Shown here: positions 6,995 to 14,820 of the stretch, piece by piece
Layout: the number at the start of each line of letters is the position of its first letter
How positions within the stretch are numbered: the first letter of the stretch is position 1
Source: JAEXNA01 sp050486105
Lineage (GTDB): Bacteria; Vulcanimicrobiota; Xenobia; Xenobiales; JADMJV01
NCBI GenBank assembly: GCA_050486105.1
Contig: JBJHCR010000151.1
Location: forward strand, 1 to 14,999
DNA: 14,999 bases
Direction of reading: 5' to 3'
Made by a program: the position numbers and the translations under genes
Notes under the pieces: generated by a model
The model's input: the letters and a program-made list of their open reading frames with translations, nothing else
Told to the model about the DNA's origin: nothing
The model's database searches: none

Positions 6995-7969
6995 ATGTCA
7001 AATTCTCGCCAGGCCCTGGGCCAACTTTTCTTGTCCATTATTGTCATGATGCTGACTGGTTGTGGGTCAGGGAGCGATGGTGGTTTCGCTTCCAATCTGA
7101 ACCCCAGCAGTTTGCCAATGGGGGATGGCGAAGCTGTGCCCACCGGTTCTATCCTGTTGCGAACTCAACTGGAAGCAAGCTCTCGGACATTGGGACAGCA
7201 GATACAGACTTTTGAAAGCGTCGTGGTTCCAAGTATCGTCGACCAGTTTCGAGTCACCGGGGTCGATGTTGAAGGGGAGCGGGTTTTGGGACCCCTGCTT
7301 TTCCCGAAGGCCTCAGAGCTTCTCATTGAGGCGGTTCCTGTAACGACAGTAAAGCTGCGAGTCGAGCTGCTGGTGGAGCAAGACTTGGTTGTGGGGGCTT
7401 TTTCCCAGAGCGTTGCCATCACCGCTGGGGAAACTCTAAGCCTAGAAAGCCCAACCTATGTCTTCACGATACTCTCTGGTGAGCCGGGTTTCCAGGATCC
7501 CCCGGACCTCAATGAGGAGATGGACGGCCCAGGTCCGTCCGGTCCCCAAACTGTCCCCGGGGCTGCTTACGGCAGTTTTGTATACTCCTTCGTAAGCGCG
7601 AATGAGCCAAATACTGCTGTGGATTTCCAAGATACGCTCACCAGCAAGGGGGTTGAACGAGCTGCCGCTGGGCAGTACACTGTTTCGCTGGACGGGGACT
7701 ATTTGGTGACCTGGAAACTGGATGGCTTGGTCTTTCCTCCCAACACCTACAATAATTCGCTGACCTTGCATATCAATACCGATGCGAAGTCGGAGACAGT
7801 CGTTACTTTCCTTGCCGAAATGGAGGGGGACTCAAGTCTTGTGCTGTCGGCCTCGGGTCAGTTCATCGTCTCTCTCACTGCCGGTGATAGTTTGAGTCTT
7901 ATGCTCGGCGACAGGGACCCTTTAAGCTTCGTGGCTGGCTCACTGACCATAATCCGAATCGGACCCTGA
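6995..7969 (+). CDS. Lipoprotein with C-terminal C1q/BclA-like beta domain
   Basis: A 324-residue surface or periplasmic lipoprotein. Residues 1-22 are a signal peptide with lipobox LTGC (20-23), so Cys23 is the expected lipidation site; a Gly/Ser/Asp-rich linker follows. Residues about 50-165 form one beta-rich domain (SILLRTQLE..., VKLRVELLVEQ, FSQSVAITAGETLSL). A Pro/Gly/Glu-rich spacer covers about 168-190. The C-terminal 120 residues read like a C1q/TNF or BclA-C jelly roll: GQYTVSLDGDYLVTWKLDG, then NNSLTLHINTD, SGQFIVSLTAGDSLSLML and a closing SLTIIRIGP. This likeness is by pattern only. The start is ATG at 6995 with AGGGGGGTG upstream. Function is unknown; such domains usually mediate trimerisation or surface contact. 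Confidence 0.8.
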   Translation: MSNSRQALGQLFLSIIVMMLTGCGSGSDGGFASNLNPSSLPMGDGEAVPTGSILLRTQLEASSRTLGQQIQTFESVVVPSIVDQFRVTGVDVEGERVLGPLLFPKASELLIEAVPVTTVKLRVELLVEQDLVVGAFSQSVAITAGETLSLESPTYVFTILSGEPGFQDPPDLNEEMDGPGPSGPQTVPGAAYGSFVYSFVSANEPNTAVDFQDTLTSKGVERAAAGQYTVSLDGDYLVTWKLDGLVFPPNTYNNSLTLHINTDAKSETVVTFLAEMEGDSSLVLSASGQFIVSLTAGDSLSLMLGDRDPLSFVAGSLTIIRIGP

Positions 7970-8341
7970 AACCCGGTAAATTCGCTCTGGTCTTCTTGCG
8001 ATAGTTGACTACGAAAATCTGCTTTTTTGAACCCGAAGACCCCGATGTGGAGGAGAGGCCGACCAAAAGTCCCTGACCAGCAGGTCATTCCATGCCGGGT
8101 GAGGATATCCGAGGCAATCTCGCAACCCAAAGGGATGACAGCATTCACTTGTGGGGGGTAAAGAAACAAGGCTAGCTTGTGGGTTTCTTTATGGCCTGGC
8201 TTGACAACATTCTGGTCGAAGGCCAGCGCGAGAAAGTCCTCCCGGTGGACGTTTCTCTGAAAGTTGACTTCGAGGACTCATAAAGGTGCAGCCAAGTTGA
8301 ATTCTTTGGTTTGAGGGGGATCAACCCACCTCGAGAAAGAC
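7970..8341. other. Gene-poor stretch with one hairpin
   Basis: I see no convincing gene in these 372 bases. The clearest structure is the stem-loop at 8160-8190. A 30-codon open frame at 8191-8283 starts right after the hairpin but has no ribosome-binding site. A leftward open frame extends into the 3' end of the lipoprotein gene and looks like chance coding potential or a very old remnant. Confidence 0.4.
8160..8190. terminator. Possible bidirectional terminator hairpin
   Basis: AAAGAAAC (8160-8167) pairs with GTTTCTTT (8183-8190); alternatively AAAGAAA plus CAAG pairs with CTTG plus TTTCTTT, leaving a TGGG bulge. The T-rich arm on either strand (TTTCTTT) could serve as a weak U-tract. It lies between the rightward lipoprotein gene and the leftward DUF6868 gene, where a shared terminator would be expected. 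The stem is AT-rich and therefore weak. Confidence 0.35.
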
Positions 8342-8584
8342 TTACCCAACCAAGCGCAGAGCGAGGTACGGGACCAAGTTGAGAAAGAAGAACGCAATTT
8401 TATAGAGCCCAATAAAGCTGTATATCGCGATGTCAAAAGCCTGGCGACTGAGAGGGAAGAATCTTGAGTGGGCTTGGAACAAGAAATTGGGAAACAGGAG
8501 CACCACAAAGCTCACGTAGAGCAGGAGGCCTCCATTGATCACCGAGCACCAGAGAAAAAACTGAGTGGCAGTATGTATATCCAT
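8342..8584 (-). CDS. DUF6868-family small membrane protein
   Basis: An 80-residue integral membrane protein with hydrophobic segments at about 9-32 and 49-76. The pattern FFLWCSVINGGLLLYV, a central QAHSRFFPLSRQAFDIAIY and the closing NLVPYLALRLVG agree with what I know of the DUF6868 family, whose members have this size and ending. The start is ATG at 8584, with AAGGAGG five bases upstream, an excellent ribosome-binding site. Function is unknown. It is convergent with the lipoprotein gene and has no operon partner. Confidence 0.85.
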   Translation of the reverse strand: MDIHTATQFFLWCSVINGGLLLYVSFVVLLFPNFLFQAHSRFFPLSRQAFDIAIYSFIGLYKIAFFFLNLVPYLALRLVG

Positions 8585-8759
8585 TGAACCTCCTTCGTTG
8601 TGTCCTCACCTATTGAAGTCTATATCGAACACAGAGGTCCAAGGGGAGTATGGTGCTGGTAGACTTCCTCAAGAGTATCGCAAAGGGCTGTAGACGAATC
8701 TGCTCAAAAGCTGGGTACTCGGTGGGTTTCCCTGACTTCCTTGGATGGGCAGAGCAATC

Positions 8760-8993
8760 CTAAACCGCTGGCGGCTCTTCTTTCGCCCTTGCGTGCGAGC
8801 GTCGCTCGTTGCGCGATGTCAGACGCAGAGCGCCCCCTATTCCCAGCATGATAATGGTTACGATGACGGTCCCGGTGGGATCGTAAGTACCTGGTCCGAG
8901 CAGATGATTCCAGACCGCAACTCCCGGCATTACGGTGATCAAAGCGATAACCAGAATCTTGATAAGCCAGGGGGAGTCAGCTTTGTTCTTCAT
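8760..8993 (-). CDS. Small two-helix membrane protein, hypothetical
   Basis: A 77-residue frame encoding a Lys-rich start, two hydrophobic segments (ILVIALITVMPGVAVW at about 13-28 and VIVTIIMLGIGGALRL at about 43-58) and a charged tail RNERRSHARAKEE. This layout, with positive charges flanking the helices, is what a small inner-membrane protein would show, and it makes this strand more credible than the overlapping frame on the other strand. The ATG at 8993 has no clear ribosome-binding site. I do not recognise a family. Confidence 0.5.
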   Translation of the reverse strand: MKNKADSPWLIKILVIALITVMPGVAVWNHLLGPGTYDPTGTVIVTIIMLGIGGALRLTSRNERRSHARAKEEPPAV

Positions 8994-9140
8994 GAGTCCA
9001 TTGTAAACGAACCGCTAGCTGGAAAGCCATCGTTCCTGATATTTCGAGAACCGGGAGAACAACGAGCTGTCCCCTTGGATCCGGCTGGGCTGGCGGCGTA
9101 ACACCTTGTTGTAGCTTTCTGCGTATGGTACCTGTATAGA

Positions 9141-9377
9141 GTGGCTCAGCTCAACATTAATCAAACTCCGGAGTTTGAATCCGACTTGCAGCGTCTGATG
9201 CGAATCCGCAAAATACCCACCAAGTCCGAAGCGATCAGGTTGGCTGTGAGGGAGAGCTTAGAGCGTTCCATGCAGGCTGCCCCGGCGGCCGACTACCGCG
9301 AATGGCTGGGCCTCGCCAAGGGCAAAGATGAGAACCCGCAGCCCCGATTTTCCTCTCACGACGAGCTGTGGACGTGA
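9141..9377 (+). CDS. VapB-type ribbon-helix-helix antitoxin
   Basis: A 78-residue protein whose N-terminal half fits a ribbon-helix-helix DNA-binding fold: strand AQLNINQTPE, helix SDLQRLMRIRKI, turn PTKSE and helix AIRLAVRESLERS. The tail (ADYREWLGLAKGKDENPQPRF...DELWT) resembles the toxin-binding end of VapB proteins. The start is taken as GTG at 9141; no clear ribosome-binding site precedes it, and a TATAGA hexamer abuts it. Its partner vapC starts three bases after its stop codon but is broken, so this antitoxin may be an orphan. Confidence 0.75.
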   Translation: MAQLNINQTPEFESDLQRLMRIRKIPTKSEAIRLAVRESLERSMQAAPAADYREWLGLAKGKDENPQPRFSSHDELWT

Positions 9378-9380
9378 TCT

Positions 9381-9662
9381 ATGGTGGTCGACACCTCGGT
9401 TCTGCTTGCGGTTTTCTTCCAGGAAGCCCACGCCGAGTGGGCGGTTGAGCAGCTGACCGAATACTGAGGTCATCTCGTCATGAGCACCGTGAATCTTGCG
9501 GAGACGCTCATTATCCTCGAAGATCGCCAGCCCGCGCGTTTCCCCCTACTTGAGACTCAACTGCTGAGTGGAGGGATCCGGTTCTTCCCGCCCGACATTG
9601 GACAGGCCTGTATAGCCGCACCTAGGAGTCCACACCTTCTCAGGGTTAGGTGTAGGAGATAG
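9381..9662 (+). pseudogene. Broken vapC (PIN-domain toxin): in-frame TGA and lost C-terminus
   Basis: The frame opens with MVVDTSVLLAVFFQ, the canonical PIN start with the first catalytic Asp at residue 4. It reads to TEY and then a TGA at 9465-9467. Without changing frame it continues GHLVMSTVNLAETLIILED, the expected second PIN motif with its conserved Glu, and on to FFPPDIGQACIAA. After about 9620 the likeness ends: the region that should carry the remaining catalytic acids (usually around GDCFAYALA) is missing, and the frame stops at 9660-9662, a few bases from the hydantoinase 3' end. Both a nonsense change and a 3' truncation are therefore visible. The first 28 codons could still be translated but would be inactive. 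Confidence 0.8.
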
Positions 9663-9668
9663 GGGGGT

Positions 9669-11048
9669 CTAAAAATGACTGGGCTTTCGACGCAGCAGCT
9701 TGCCTCGGGCCTTATCGCCCACGAACTTGCCATCCTTGACGGCGAGCCGCCCGCGCACGGTGACGTGGGTGGGCTTGCCGTCGATTTCGAAGCCTTCGAA
9801 GCCACTGTAATCGTTGTTCACGCTGTGATCTTTGGCGGTTATGGTTCCGCGGTAGGTGGGATCGTAGATCACCAGGTCGGCGTCGCTGCCTACGGCGATG
9901 GTTCCCTTCTGGGGGAAAAGACCGAACAACTTGGCCGACTTGGTGCTGGCCGAGTCCACGAAGCGGTGGATGTCGAGCTTGCCCCGGCTGACCCCGTAGG
10001 TGTAGAGGAGATTGACCCGATCTTCGATACCCGGAATTCCATTGGGGATGGCGGTGAAAGCGTCTTTGCCCATCTTCTTTTGTTCCACGTCAAAGGGGCA
10101 GTGATCGGTGCCCACGGTGTCCACCAAACCCTGGGCCAAACCGTCCCAAAGAATCTTTTGATTGCGCTTGTCTCGTAAGGGCGGCGACATCACGTGTTTG
10201 GCCCCCTCCACTCCCGGGCGCTCGGCGTAGGTCTTGTCCAGCACAAAGTGGGGGATGACTGACTCCACATAAATGGGTACACCGCGAGACTTGGCGGCCA
10301 CGGCAGCTTCCAAGGCTGGTCCACAAGACAAGTGCACCACATAGCCGGTGGCCCCGGTGTTTTCTAGAAAAGTGGCAAAACGGTTGGTGCCCTCGGCTTC
10401 CACCGACTCCGGGCGGCTGGGCTCATGCCATTCTGGGCCGGTCTTGCCCTCGGCTAGCAGTTTTTGTTGGAGGCGACCCACCAATTCGGGGTTCTCGCAG
10501 TGGGCGGTGACGATCACTCCAAGCTCTTTGGCCAGCATCAAAGATTGGTACATCTCGTCGTCGGTGACTCCTAAGAAGTCCTTATAGGAGAGAAAGATCT
10601 TGAAGGAGGCGGTTCCGTCGGCCACGATCTCGCGCAACTGGGCCTCGGTTTTGTCGTCGAACTTAGCAATGCCCATATGAAAGGCGTAGTCACAGGCGCT
10701 CTGGCCTTCAGCTTTGGACTTCCAAAGTTTGTAGCCCTCTAGGGTGTCCTCAGCGCGATTGGGGCAACACATTTCGATGTAGCAGGTGGTTCCGCCCAAT
10801 AGGGCGGCCTTACTGGCGGTTTCGTGAGTGTCTTTGGCGAAGGTGCCCATAAAGGGCAAGAAAATATGCACATGAGGGTCGATGAAGCCCGGAAAGATGA
10901 ACTTGCCGGTGGCGTCGATCACCTCGGCTCCGGCCGGAGCCTCCAGGTTTTTTCCGATGCTGGTGATGGTCTCGTTTTCGACCAGGATGTCGGCCACATA
11001 TCTCGAGTCCGCAGTGATGATTTCCCCGTTCTTAACCAATAGCGCCAC
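9669..11048 (-). CDS. hydA: Dihydropyrimidinase / D-hydantoinase
   Basis: A 459-residue cyclic amidohydrolase that opens dihydrouracil, dihydrothymine or 5-substituted hydantoins to N-carbamoyl amino acids in the cytosol. All binuclear metal ligands are present: H59 and H61 in DPHVHIFLPF, carboxylated Lys150 in ASFKIFLSYK, H183 in TAHCEN, H239 in VVHLS and D315 in GTDHCPF. These positions match known hydantoinases within a residue. Also visible are the SYKDF substrate-loop segment and the C-terminal amidohydrolase strand VGSDADLVIYDP. The GTG at 11048 is preceded by TGGAGG at seven bases and gives the normal length; an upstream in-frame start would add 40 unrelated residues. No carbamoylase or dihydropyrimidine dehydrogenase gene is nearby, so the physiological substrate is open. 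The 3' end abuts the broken vapC. Confidence 0.95.
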   Translation of the reverse strand: MALLVKNGEIITADSRYVADILVENETITSIGKNLEAPAGAEVIDATGKFIFPGFIDPHVHIFLPFMGTFAKDTHETASKAALLGGTTCYIEMCCPNRAEDTLEGYKLWKSKAEGQSACDYAFHMGIAKFDDKTEAQLREIVADGTASFKIFLSYKDFLGVTDDEMYQSLMLAKELGVIVTAHCENPELVGRLQQKLLAEGKTGPEWHEPSRPESVEAEGTNRFATFLENTGATGYVVHLSCGPALEAAVAAKSRGVPIYVESVIPHFVLDKTYAERPGVEGAKHVMSPPLRDKRNQKILWDGLAQGLVDTVGTDHCPFDVEQKKMGKDAFTAIPNGIPGIEDRVNLLYTYGVSRGKLDIHRFVDSASTKSAKLFGLFPQKGTIAVGSDADLVIYDPTYRGTITAKDHSVNNDYSGFEGFEIDGKPTHVTVRGRLAVKDGKFVGDKARGKLLRRKPSHF

Positions 11049-11228
11049 GATAATACCTCCAGCAAAAGAATGTGGCTTGCCCTTCTGCGTGCACCCGAAG
11101 AACCCTAGTTTTAGTGTTTGATGGGAGAAACGAAGTTGCTTGATCGGGTTTTCGTAGGCTTGGAGCACCGCATCAAAGAGGCTTTCTCCCGGGTGGACGG
11201 CCCCTACCGCTAAGACTCAAGAAAAGGG

Positions 11229-11771
11229 TTAACCAAGCTGAGAGGCGCTCACGGATCCTGAACCACCTGGGAAAACCACGCGTTCTTCAGCTCCAAAAGT
11301 TCGTCGAGTACGGTATTGAGAATCTCGCAAGTCGCTGTAGACTTCAATCTCGCTGTCGCGCACATTGACGATCCAGTACACGGGGACTCCGGCTTGGGCA
11401 TACAGCTTGGATTTCGCCTCACGGTCCAACGTCAAGCTCGAATCAGCCACTTCGATGACCCAGTCGGCGGTGGAAGGGTGGGGATCGGAAGCGTCCACCA
11501 GACTGATGGGCACCACCGCAAAATCGGGCTCGGGCTGGTTTTTTTCGTCGATGTCCAGCGGAAGTTGCACTCGCACGATGTGGGTTTGGCCAAATTCTTG
11601 AACAAGAAGAGTGTTCAATTTGCCGATAGCCGTGGCGTGGGGTCTCTTCTGTGGAGTCATTTCGACGATTTCCCCATCCAATAATTCCACCCTCTGGTTG
11701 TGGAAGAAGTCCAGATCTGCCAGGCGATAATAATCGTCCCTGGACCAGCGTTTTGGGGTGGCGAGTCTCAT
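11229..11771 (-). CDS. Uma2-family (DUF820) PD-(D/E)XK endonuclease-like protein
   Basis: A 180-residue member of the Uma2 family, predicted restriction-endonuclease-fold proteins of unknown role that expand in many bacterial genomes. The signature is complete: YYRLADLDFFHNQRVELLDGEIVEM (14-38), HATAIGKLNTLL (45-56), the metal-site PEPDFAVV (80-87), VIEVADSSLTLDREAKSKLYA (105-125) with the catalytic Glu and Lys, and AGVPVYWIVN. It starts at the ATG at 11771, without a strong ribosome-binding site. It stands alone on its strand between the hydantoinase and the truncated methyltransferase; no partner gene is visible. Confidence 0.92.
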   Translation of the reverse strand: MRLATPKRWSRDDYYRLADLDFFHNQRVELLDGEIVEMTPQKRPHATAIGKLNTLLVQEFGQTHIVRVQLPLDIDEKNQPEPDFAVVPISLVDASDPHPSTADWVIEVADSSLTLDREAKSKLYAQAGVPVYWIVNVRDSEIEVYSDLRDSQYRTRRTFGAEERVVFPGGSGSVSASQLG

Positions 11772-11888
11772 AGGTCCATGATGCCACAGAAGGGCCCTCT
11801 AGAGCAACCGAAGAGGGTCGAAGACTTGCCACATGCCTGGCGAGGGCCTTGCAGATGGTTGTACACAGAGGACGCAGAGGTGGATCGA
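11772..11888. other. Spacer with ACACAGAGGACGCAGAGG motif
   Basis: No gene is seen. The sequence around 11863-11880 (ACACAGAGGACGCAGAGG) is of a type I recall as a scattered intergenic repeat in many environmental genomes. Only one copy is visible here, so no repeat family can be claimed from this window. Confidence 0.2.
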
Positions 11889-12380
11889 CTATCCCTCGGG
11901 GTCAGCTAGGATCGATTCGAGTCGACCTCGCAAGGGTGGGAAGAACCTACTGGGCCAGGTGTTGTCCACCAGACCTACTCCGATTAGATCCCTAAGGTGC
12001 ATTCCAAACATCTGGCGCTGATCTTGATGAGTAAGGTGAAAGAAGCTATCCCAAGCGATCAGCCCTCCGAATCTTTGATGCAGCTTCAATGAGCGCATAT
12101 CGCATACAACGGCCGACTCATTGGGGAGATTGGCTCGGAACCGAGCGATCATTTCGGGCGAACTGTCCACACCAAAAACGGGATATCCCCTCTCGACAAA
12201 GTAGGCGGCGATAGGCCGGCCAGAGCCGCAGCCGAGGTCGAGCACTGTCGCGCATTGCTCCAGCTGATCCGCAAACCGTTCGACCCACGTGCGCTCTATC
12301 AATACCGTTCCCCGTGCAGCTACCCACACAGCAGCGTGACGACAATAGATCTCTATAACACGAGAAGAGGGGTCAGCCAA
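11889..12380 (-). CDS. Class I SAM methyltransferase, C-terminally truncated
   Basis: A 163-residue fragment of a small SAM-dependent methyltransferase. Motif I is VLDLGCGSGRP (46-56), the acidic end of strand 2 is VFGVDSS (68-74), VVCDMRSL lies at 91-98 and the strand-4 motif is LIAWDSFFHLTHQDQRQMF (107-125). After about residue 126 (near base 12005) the expected rest of the fold (an APG-type turn and final strands) is replaced by unrelated sequence up to the stop; none of the three frames restores it. Proteins of this subfamily are normally around 200 residues. TTG at 12380 is preferred as start because AAGGA lies seven bases upstream. The gene is probably a remnant cut at its 3' side. Substrate unknown. 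Confidence 0.7.
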   Translation of the reverse strand: MADPSSRVIEIYCRHAAVWVAARGTVLIERTWVERFADQLEQCATVLDLGCGSGRPIAAYFVERGYPVFGVDSSPEMIARFRANLPNESAVVCDMRSLKLHQRFGGLIAWDSFFHLTHQDQRQMFGMHLRDLIGVGLVDNTWPSRFFPPLRGRLESILADPEG

Positions 12381-12546
12381 GGTCCTATCCTTCAAGGCAG
12401 CTCAAGTCCGGAGCGGTTTGAGTCCAAAGTTCGAAGTCAAACCTGCTTTCATCCATCATTTCCCGATGCCCTCTCGAGAACTTGTCGATAGTCATCCGGC
12501 TAAGGTCTATGCGCAGGCCAACAACCAAGTTCAGGACTGGTGGGAC

Positions 12547-14808
12547 TCAACTTTGGGCTTTCAAGAGTTTCTCTTGGAGCCTGAGCTGTCGGGCCATGCG
12601 GCTGAAGATGGCTAAGCCCACTGAGGGGTAGAGGTGAATGATGGAGTTTAAGCCGTCCCCACTTAAGCTCCAGAAGGTGGCGCGCTCAAGAGCGGTTACC
12701 CGAACTCGGGCGGGGCCCTGATCCAAGACGGGCAGGAGGCCGAAGATAGTGATTTGAGGGTCCGTTTTCCCCTGAAGGTGAAGGTACAATCTGCCAGGAT
12801 GCCCCACCCTTTCTCCAGCAGAAAAGCGTTCCACCATCAGGTGCTCCACCACCTCTTCGAGTTGGTCGGCTGCCAAAGGAGCAAAGAGTTCGAATCCCTG
12901 CAGGCGGTACAGTCTTTCCAGTTCAGGGTCGGGGGTTTCCTGTCGCTCGGCTAGAGCCGCTCGGCGCACGTAGGGGGCACACGAATGGAGGCAGTGGGCT
13001 ACCAGGGTGTCCCAGTTTTCGCCGACTTCCGCAAGCCCAGGCAGAAGGGAGGTTGCAGCAGACTTCTTTTCATCAAAAGTCGAGGGCTCGATCAGCAAAA
13101 CCAAGAGGCCGGCTGCCACTCGGTCTCCGAGATTGGACAGCACCTCCATGGCGTTGGCCCGAGTGGCCGAATCGGCGAAGCGCAAGCTGTTCATCACCGG
13201 ACCCATGAGGCGCTCGCCCTCCAACAGAGAAAGAATCTTGAGAGCCAGGCGTTGACATCGGCTGCTGTGGTCCCAGAGGGTCCATTGCAGTAGGGGGGAC
13301 CCGAATTTCCCTGCCGCCTCGGCTAGAAAAAGGTGTCTCCAGGCTTCTCGAACCTGAACCCTCAATTCTTGGCCAAGCAAATCCCGCCCTAGAGGGGACT
13401 CGCTTTCGCTCAAGACCCCATAAGCAGCCTCCACCGCCGGAAGCGATGGGGCGCGCAGATAGGGTTCAACTTGATGCAGAGCGTTTTCTCCTCTGGTCGC
13501 TAATAGCTTGACGGCCCGAAGCCTGAGGAGACCGCGAGGGTCGGCGAAGGCCCGGGCCAAGAGGGCGTCGGCCAAAGGATCCTCGCTCTGTCCCAAGGCT
13601 GTGAGGGCCGCCATCGCCGTTTCTAGATCCGAACTCCTCAGATCTTCGGTGAGCCCTGCTAGGTTCAAGTCTTGTTGGATTGGCGAGCTCGAAGTGTCCG
13701 GACCTCTAGGTTCAGGGTTGACCGGGAAGGACAAGCTTCCCTGGGCCAGATCCTCGACCAGAGATTGCACATAGACTCTCCTCACCATCCAAGCGCTGCT
13801 GAAATACAGGCAAGCAGTGCCGAGGGATATCCAGACCAAGGTGGAGACCGCCAGCCATTGCTGAACCAGTCCCAAGGCTAGCGAGGCCACCGCCTGAGTT
13901 CCAGCCCCCACCACCCCGTCGATATTGGCTCGAACCGGTCCTCGGAAGCGGTCCGGGATTCCCCCATAAAGCATGGAGCGCACCGGAGCAGCTAAGCAGT
14001 CTTGCAGCATTTTGCGGTTCATCCAAGCCAACATAGCCGGCACCAGAGCGTAATGAAATCCTAGGAGCATCAGAGTCACCACCGCTCCGGCTGGTTGAAT
14101 CAGGTTCACCTGAGCGACCCCGAAGCGCCTGACCAGCCAAGGCGTGACTTTCGCACCGATGAAGAGTTCAGCGAGGTTGGTGGCAGCCACGAACAGGCCT
14201 AGGAAGATGGCCAGGTCTGCTTCGTTGGGAAAGGCTTGAACAAAGACATCGAAGTGGAGATAGGAAACCAGGGTGTTGGTGACCATTAGGGCTGCGGTGA
14301 GCAAGGCCAGAGTTCGGGCCAAAGGTGAACCCTTGAGATATCTCCACCCATCTTGTGGTAGAGGCTGTCGCTTGCATTGGCTCGCACCGGACCGAGCAGG
14401 ATTCCAGTCTTCGAATCGACCGCGCACCGACCAGAGATAGCTGGCTGTGGCCAGATAGAAGAATAGCCAAACCAGCAACAGCCCCTCCGCTCCCAACAGG
14501 CGAGCAAAAAATGAGGACGATAATCCCCCGACGATCTCTCCACAAGTGGCCCCCACCCCAAAAAGGGGAAGCAATCTTTTCATGGCTAGGGTGTCGAAAA
14601 ACTTTCCAGACAGGGTGATGACGTGAGAGGTGAAGATAGTGAAGGTCACCCAGTTGAAGCAGAAGAGAATAACATAGATCGGTTTGAGCCCCCAGTGAAC
14701 CAGGGGTACCGAAAGGGCCAGAAAAAAAGCTGCCAGAACCAACAGGACGACCAGGGAGCGCTCGTATCGGAAACCCTCGACCTTTCGGGCATAGAACGCT
14801 GCCACCAC
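12547..14808 (-). CDS. TLC (Npt1/Npt2)-like transporter with HEAT repeats and degenerate cyclic-nucleotide-binding domain (interrupted 5' end)
   Basis: The longest open part, 753 residues, of a large membrane protein. About the first 350 residues hold some ten hydrophobic helices in the pattern of TLC/MFS nucleotide transporters. About 375-620 are short paired helices with Leu/Ala spacing (DLETAMAALTALGQSEDPLA, RLRAVKLLATRGENAL) typical of HEAT repeats. From about 633 (LYRLQGFELFAPLAADQLEE) a cyclic-nucleotide-binding fold follows, but its phosphate cassette reads FGLLPVLDQGPAR (about 689-701), with Leu where the ligand-binding Glu should be. The frame does not begin here: homologous N-terminal sequence continues upstream beyond an in-frame TAG (14821-14823). 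GTG at 14808 is only the first possible restart and has no ribosome-binding site. The gene is probably inactive unless the stop is read through or is a sequence error. The real transport substrate is unknown. Confidence 0.8.
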   Translation of the reverse strand: MVAAFYARKVEGFRYERSLVVLLVLAAFFLALSVPLVHWGLKPIYVILFCFNWVTFTIFTSHVITLSGKFFDTLAMKRLLPLFGVGATCGEIVGGLSSSFFARLLGAEGLLLVWLFFYLATASYLWSVRGRFEDWNPARSGASQCKRQPLPQDGWRYLKGSPLARTLALLTAALMVTNTLVSYLHFDVFVQAFPNEADLAIFLGLFVAATNLAELFIGAKVTPWLVRRFGVAQVNLIQPAGAVVTLMLLGFHYALVPAMLAWMNRKMLQDCLAAPVRSMLYGGIPDRFRGPVRANIDGVVGAGTQAVASLALGLVQQWLAVSTLVWISLGTACLYFSSAWMVRRVYVQSLVEDLAQGSLSFPVNPEPRGPDTSSSPIQQDLNLAGLTEDLRSSDLETAMAALTALGQSEDPLADALLARAFADPRGLLRLRAVKLLATRGENALHQVEPYLRAPSLPAVEAAYGVLSESESPLGRDLLGQELRVQVREAWRHLFLAEAAGKFGSPLLQWTLWDHSSRCQRLALKILSLLEGERLMGPVMNSLRFADSATRANAMEVLSNLGDRVAAGLLVLLIEPSTFDEKKSAATSLLPGLAEVGENWDTLVAHCLHSCAPYVRRAALAERQETPDPELERLYRLQGFELFAPLAADQLEEVVEHLMVERFSAGERVGHPGRLYLHLQGKTDPQITIFGLLPVLDQGPARVRVTALERATFWSLSGDGLNSIIHLYPSVGLAIFSRMARQLRLQEKLLKAQS

Positions 14809-14820
14809 AACAGTGGCAAG

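Noticed and set aside
7858..8169. Leftward open frame of about 100 codons after the lipoprotein gene
   Set aside because: It starts at a TTG without a ribosome-binding site, overlaps the 3' end of the well-supported lipoprotein gene on the other strand, and matches no family I know.
8745..9101. Rightward open frame of 118 codons
   Set aside because: It lies opposite the small membrane protein frame at 8760-8993, which has proper hydrophobic helices and flanking charges; the rightward product looks random in composition.
11121..11213. 30-codon rightward open frame upstream of the hydantoinase
   Set aside because: The product is protein-like but there is no ribosome-binding site, it is very short, and it lies in the promoter region of the leftward hydantoinase gene.
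12418..12615. Rightward open frame of 65 codons between the methyltransferase and the transporter
   Set aside because: It has a TTG start and runs into the 3' end of the transporter gene; there is no family likeness. The gap 12396-12546 shows nothing else.
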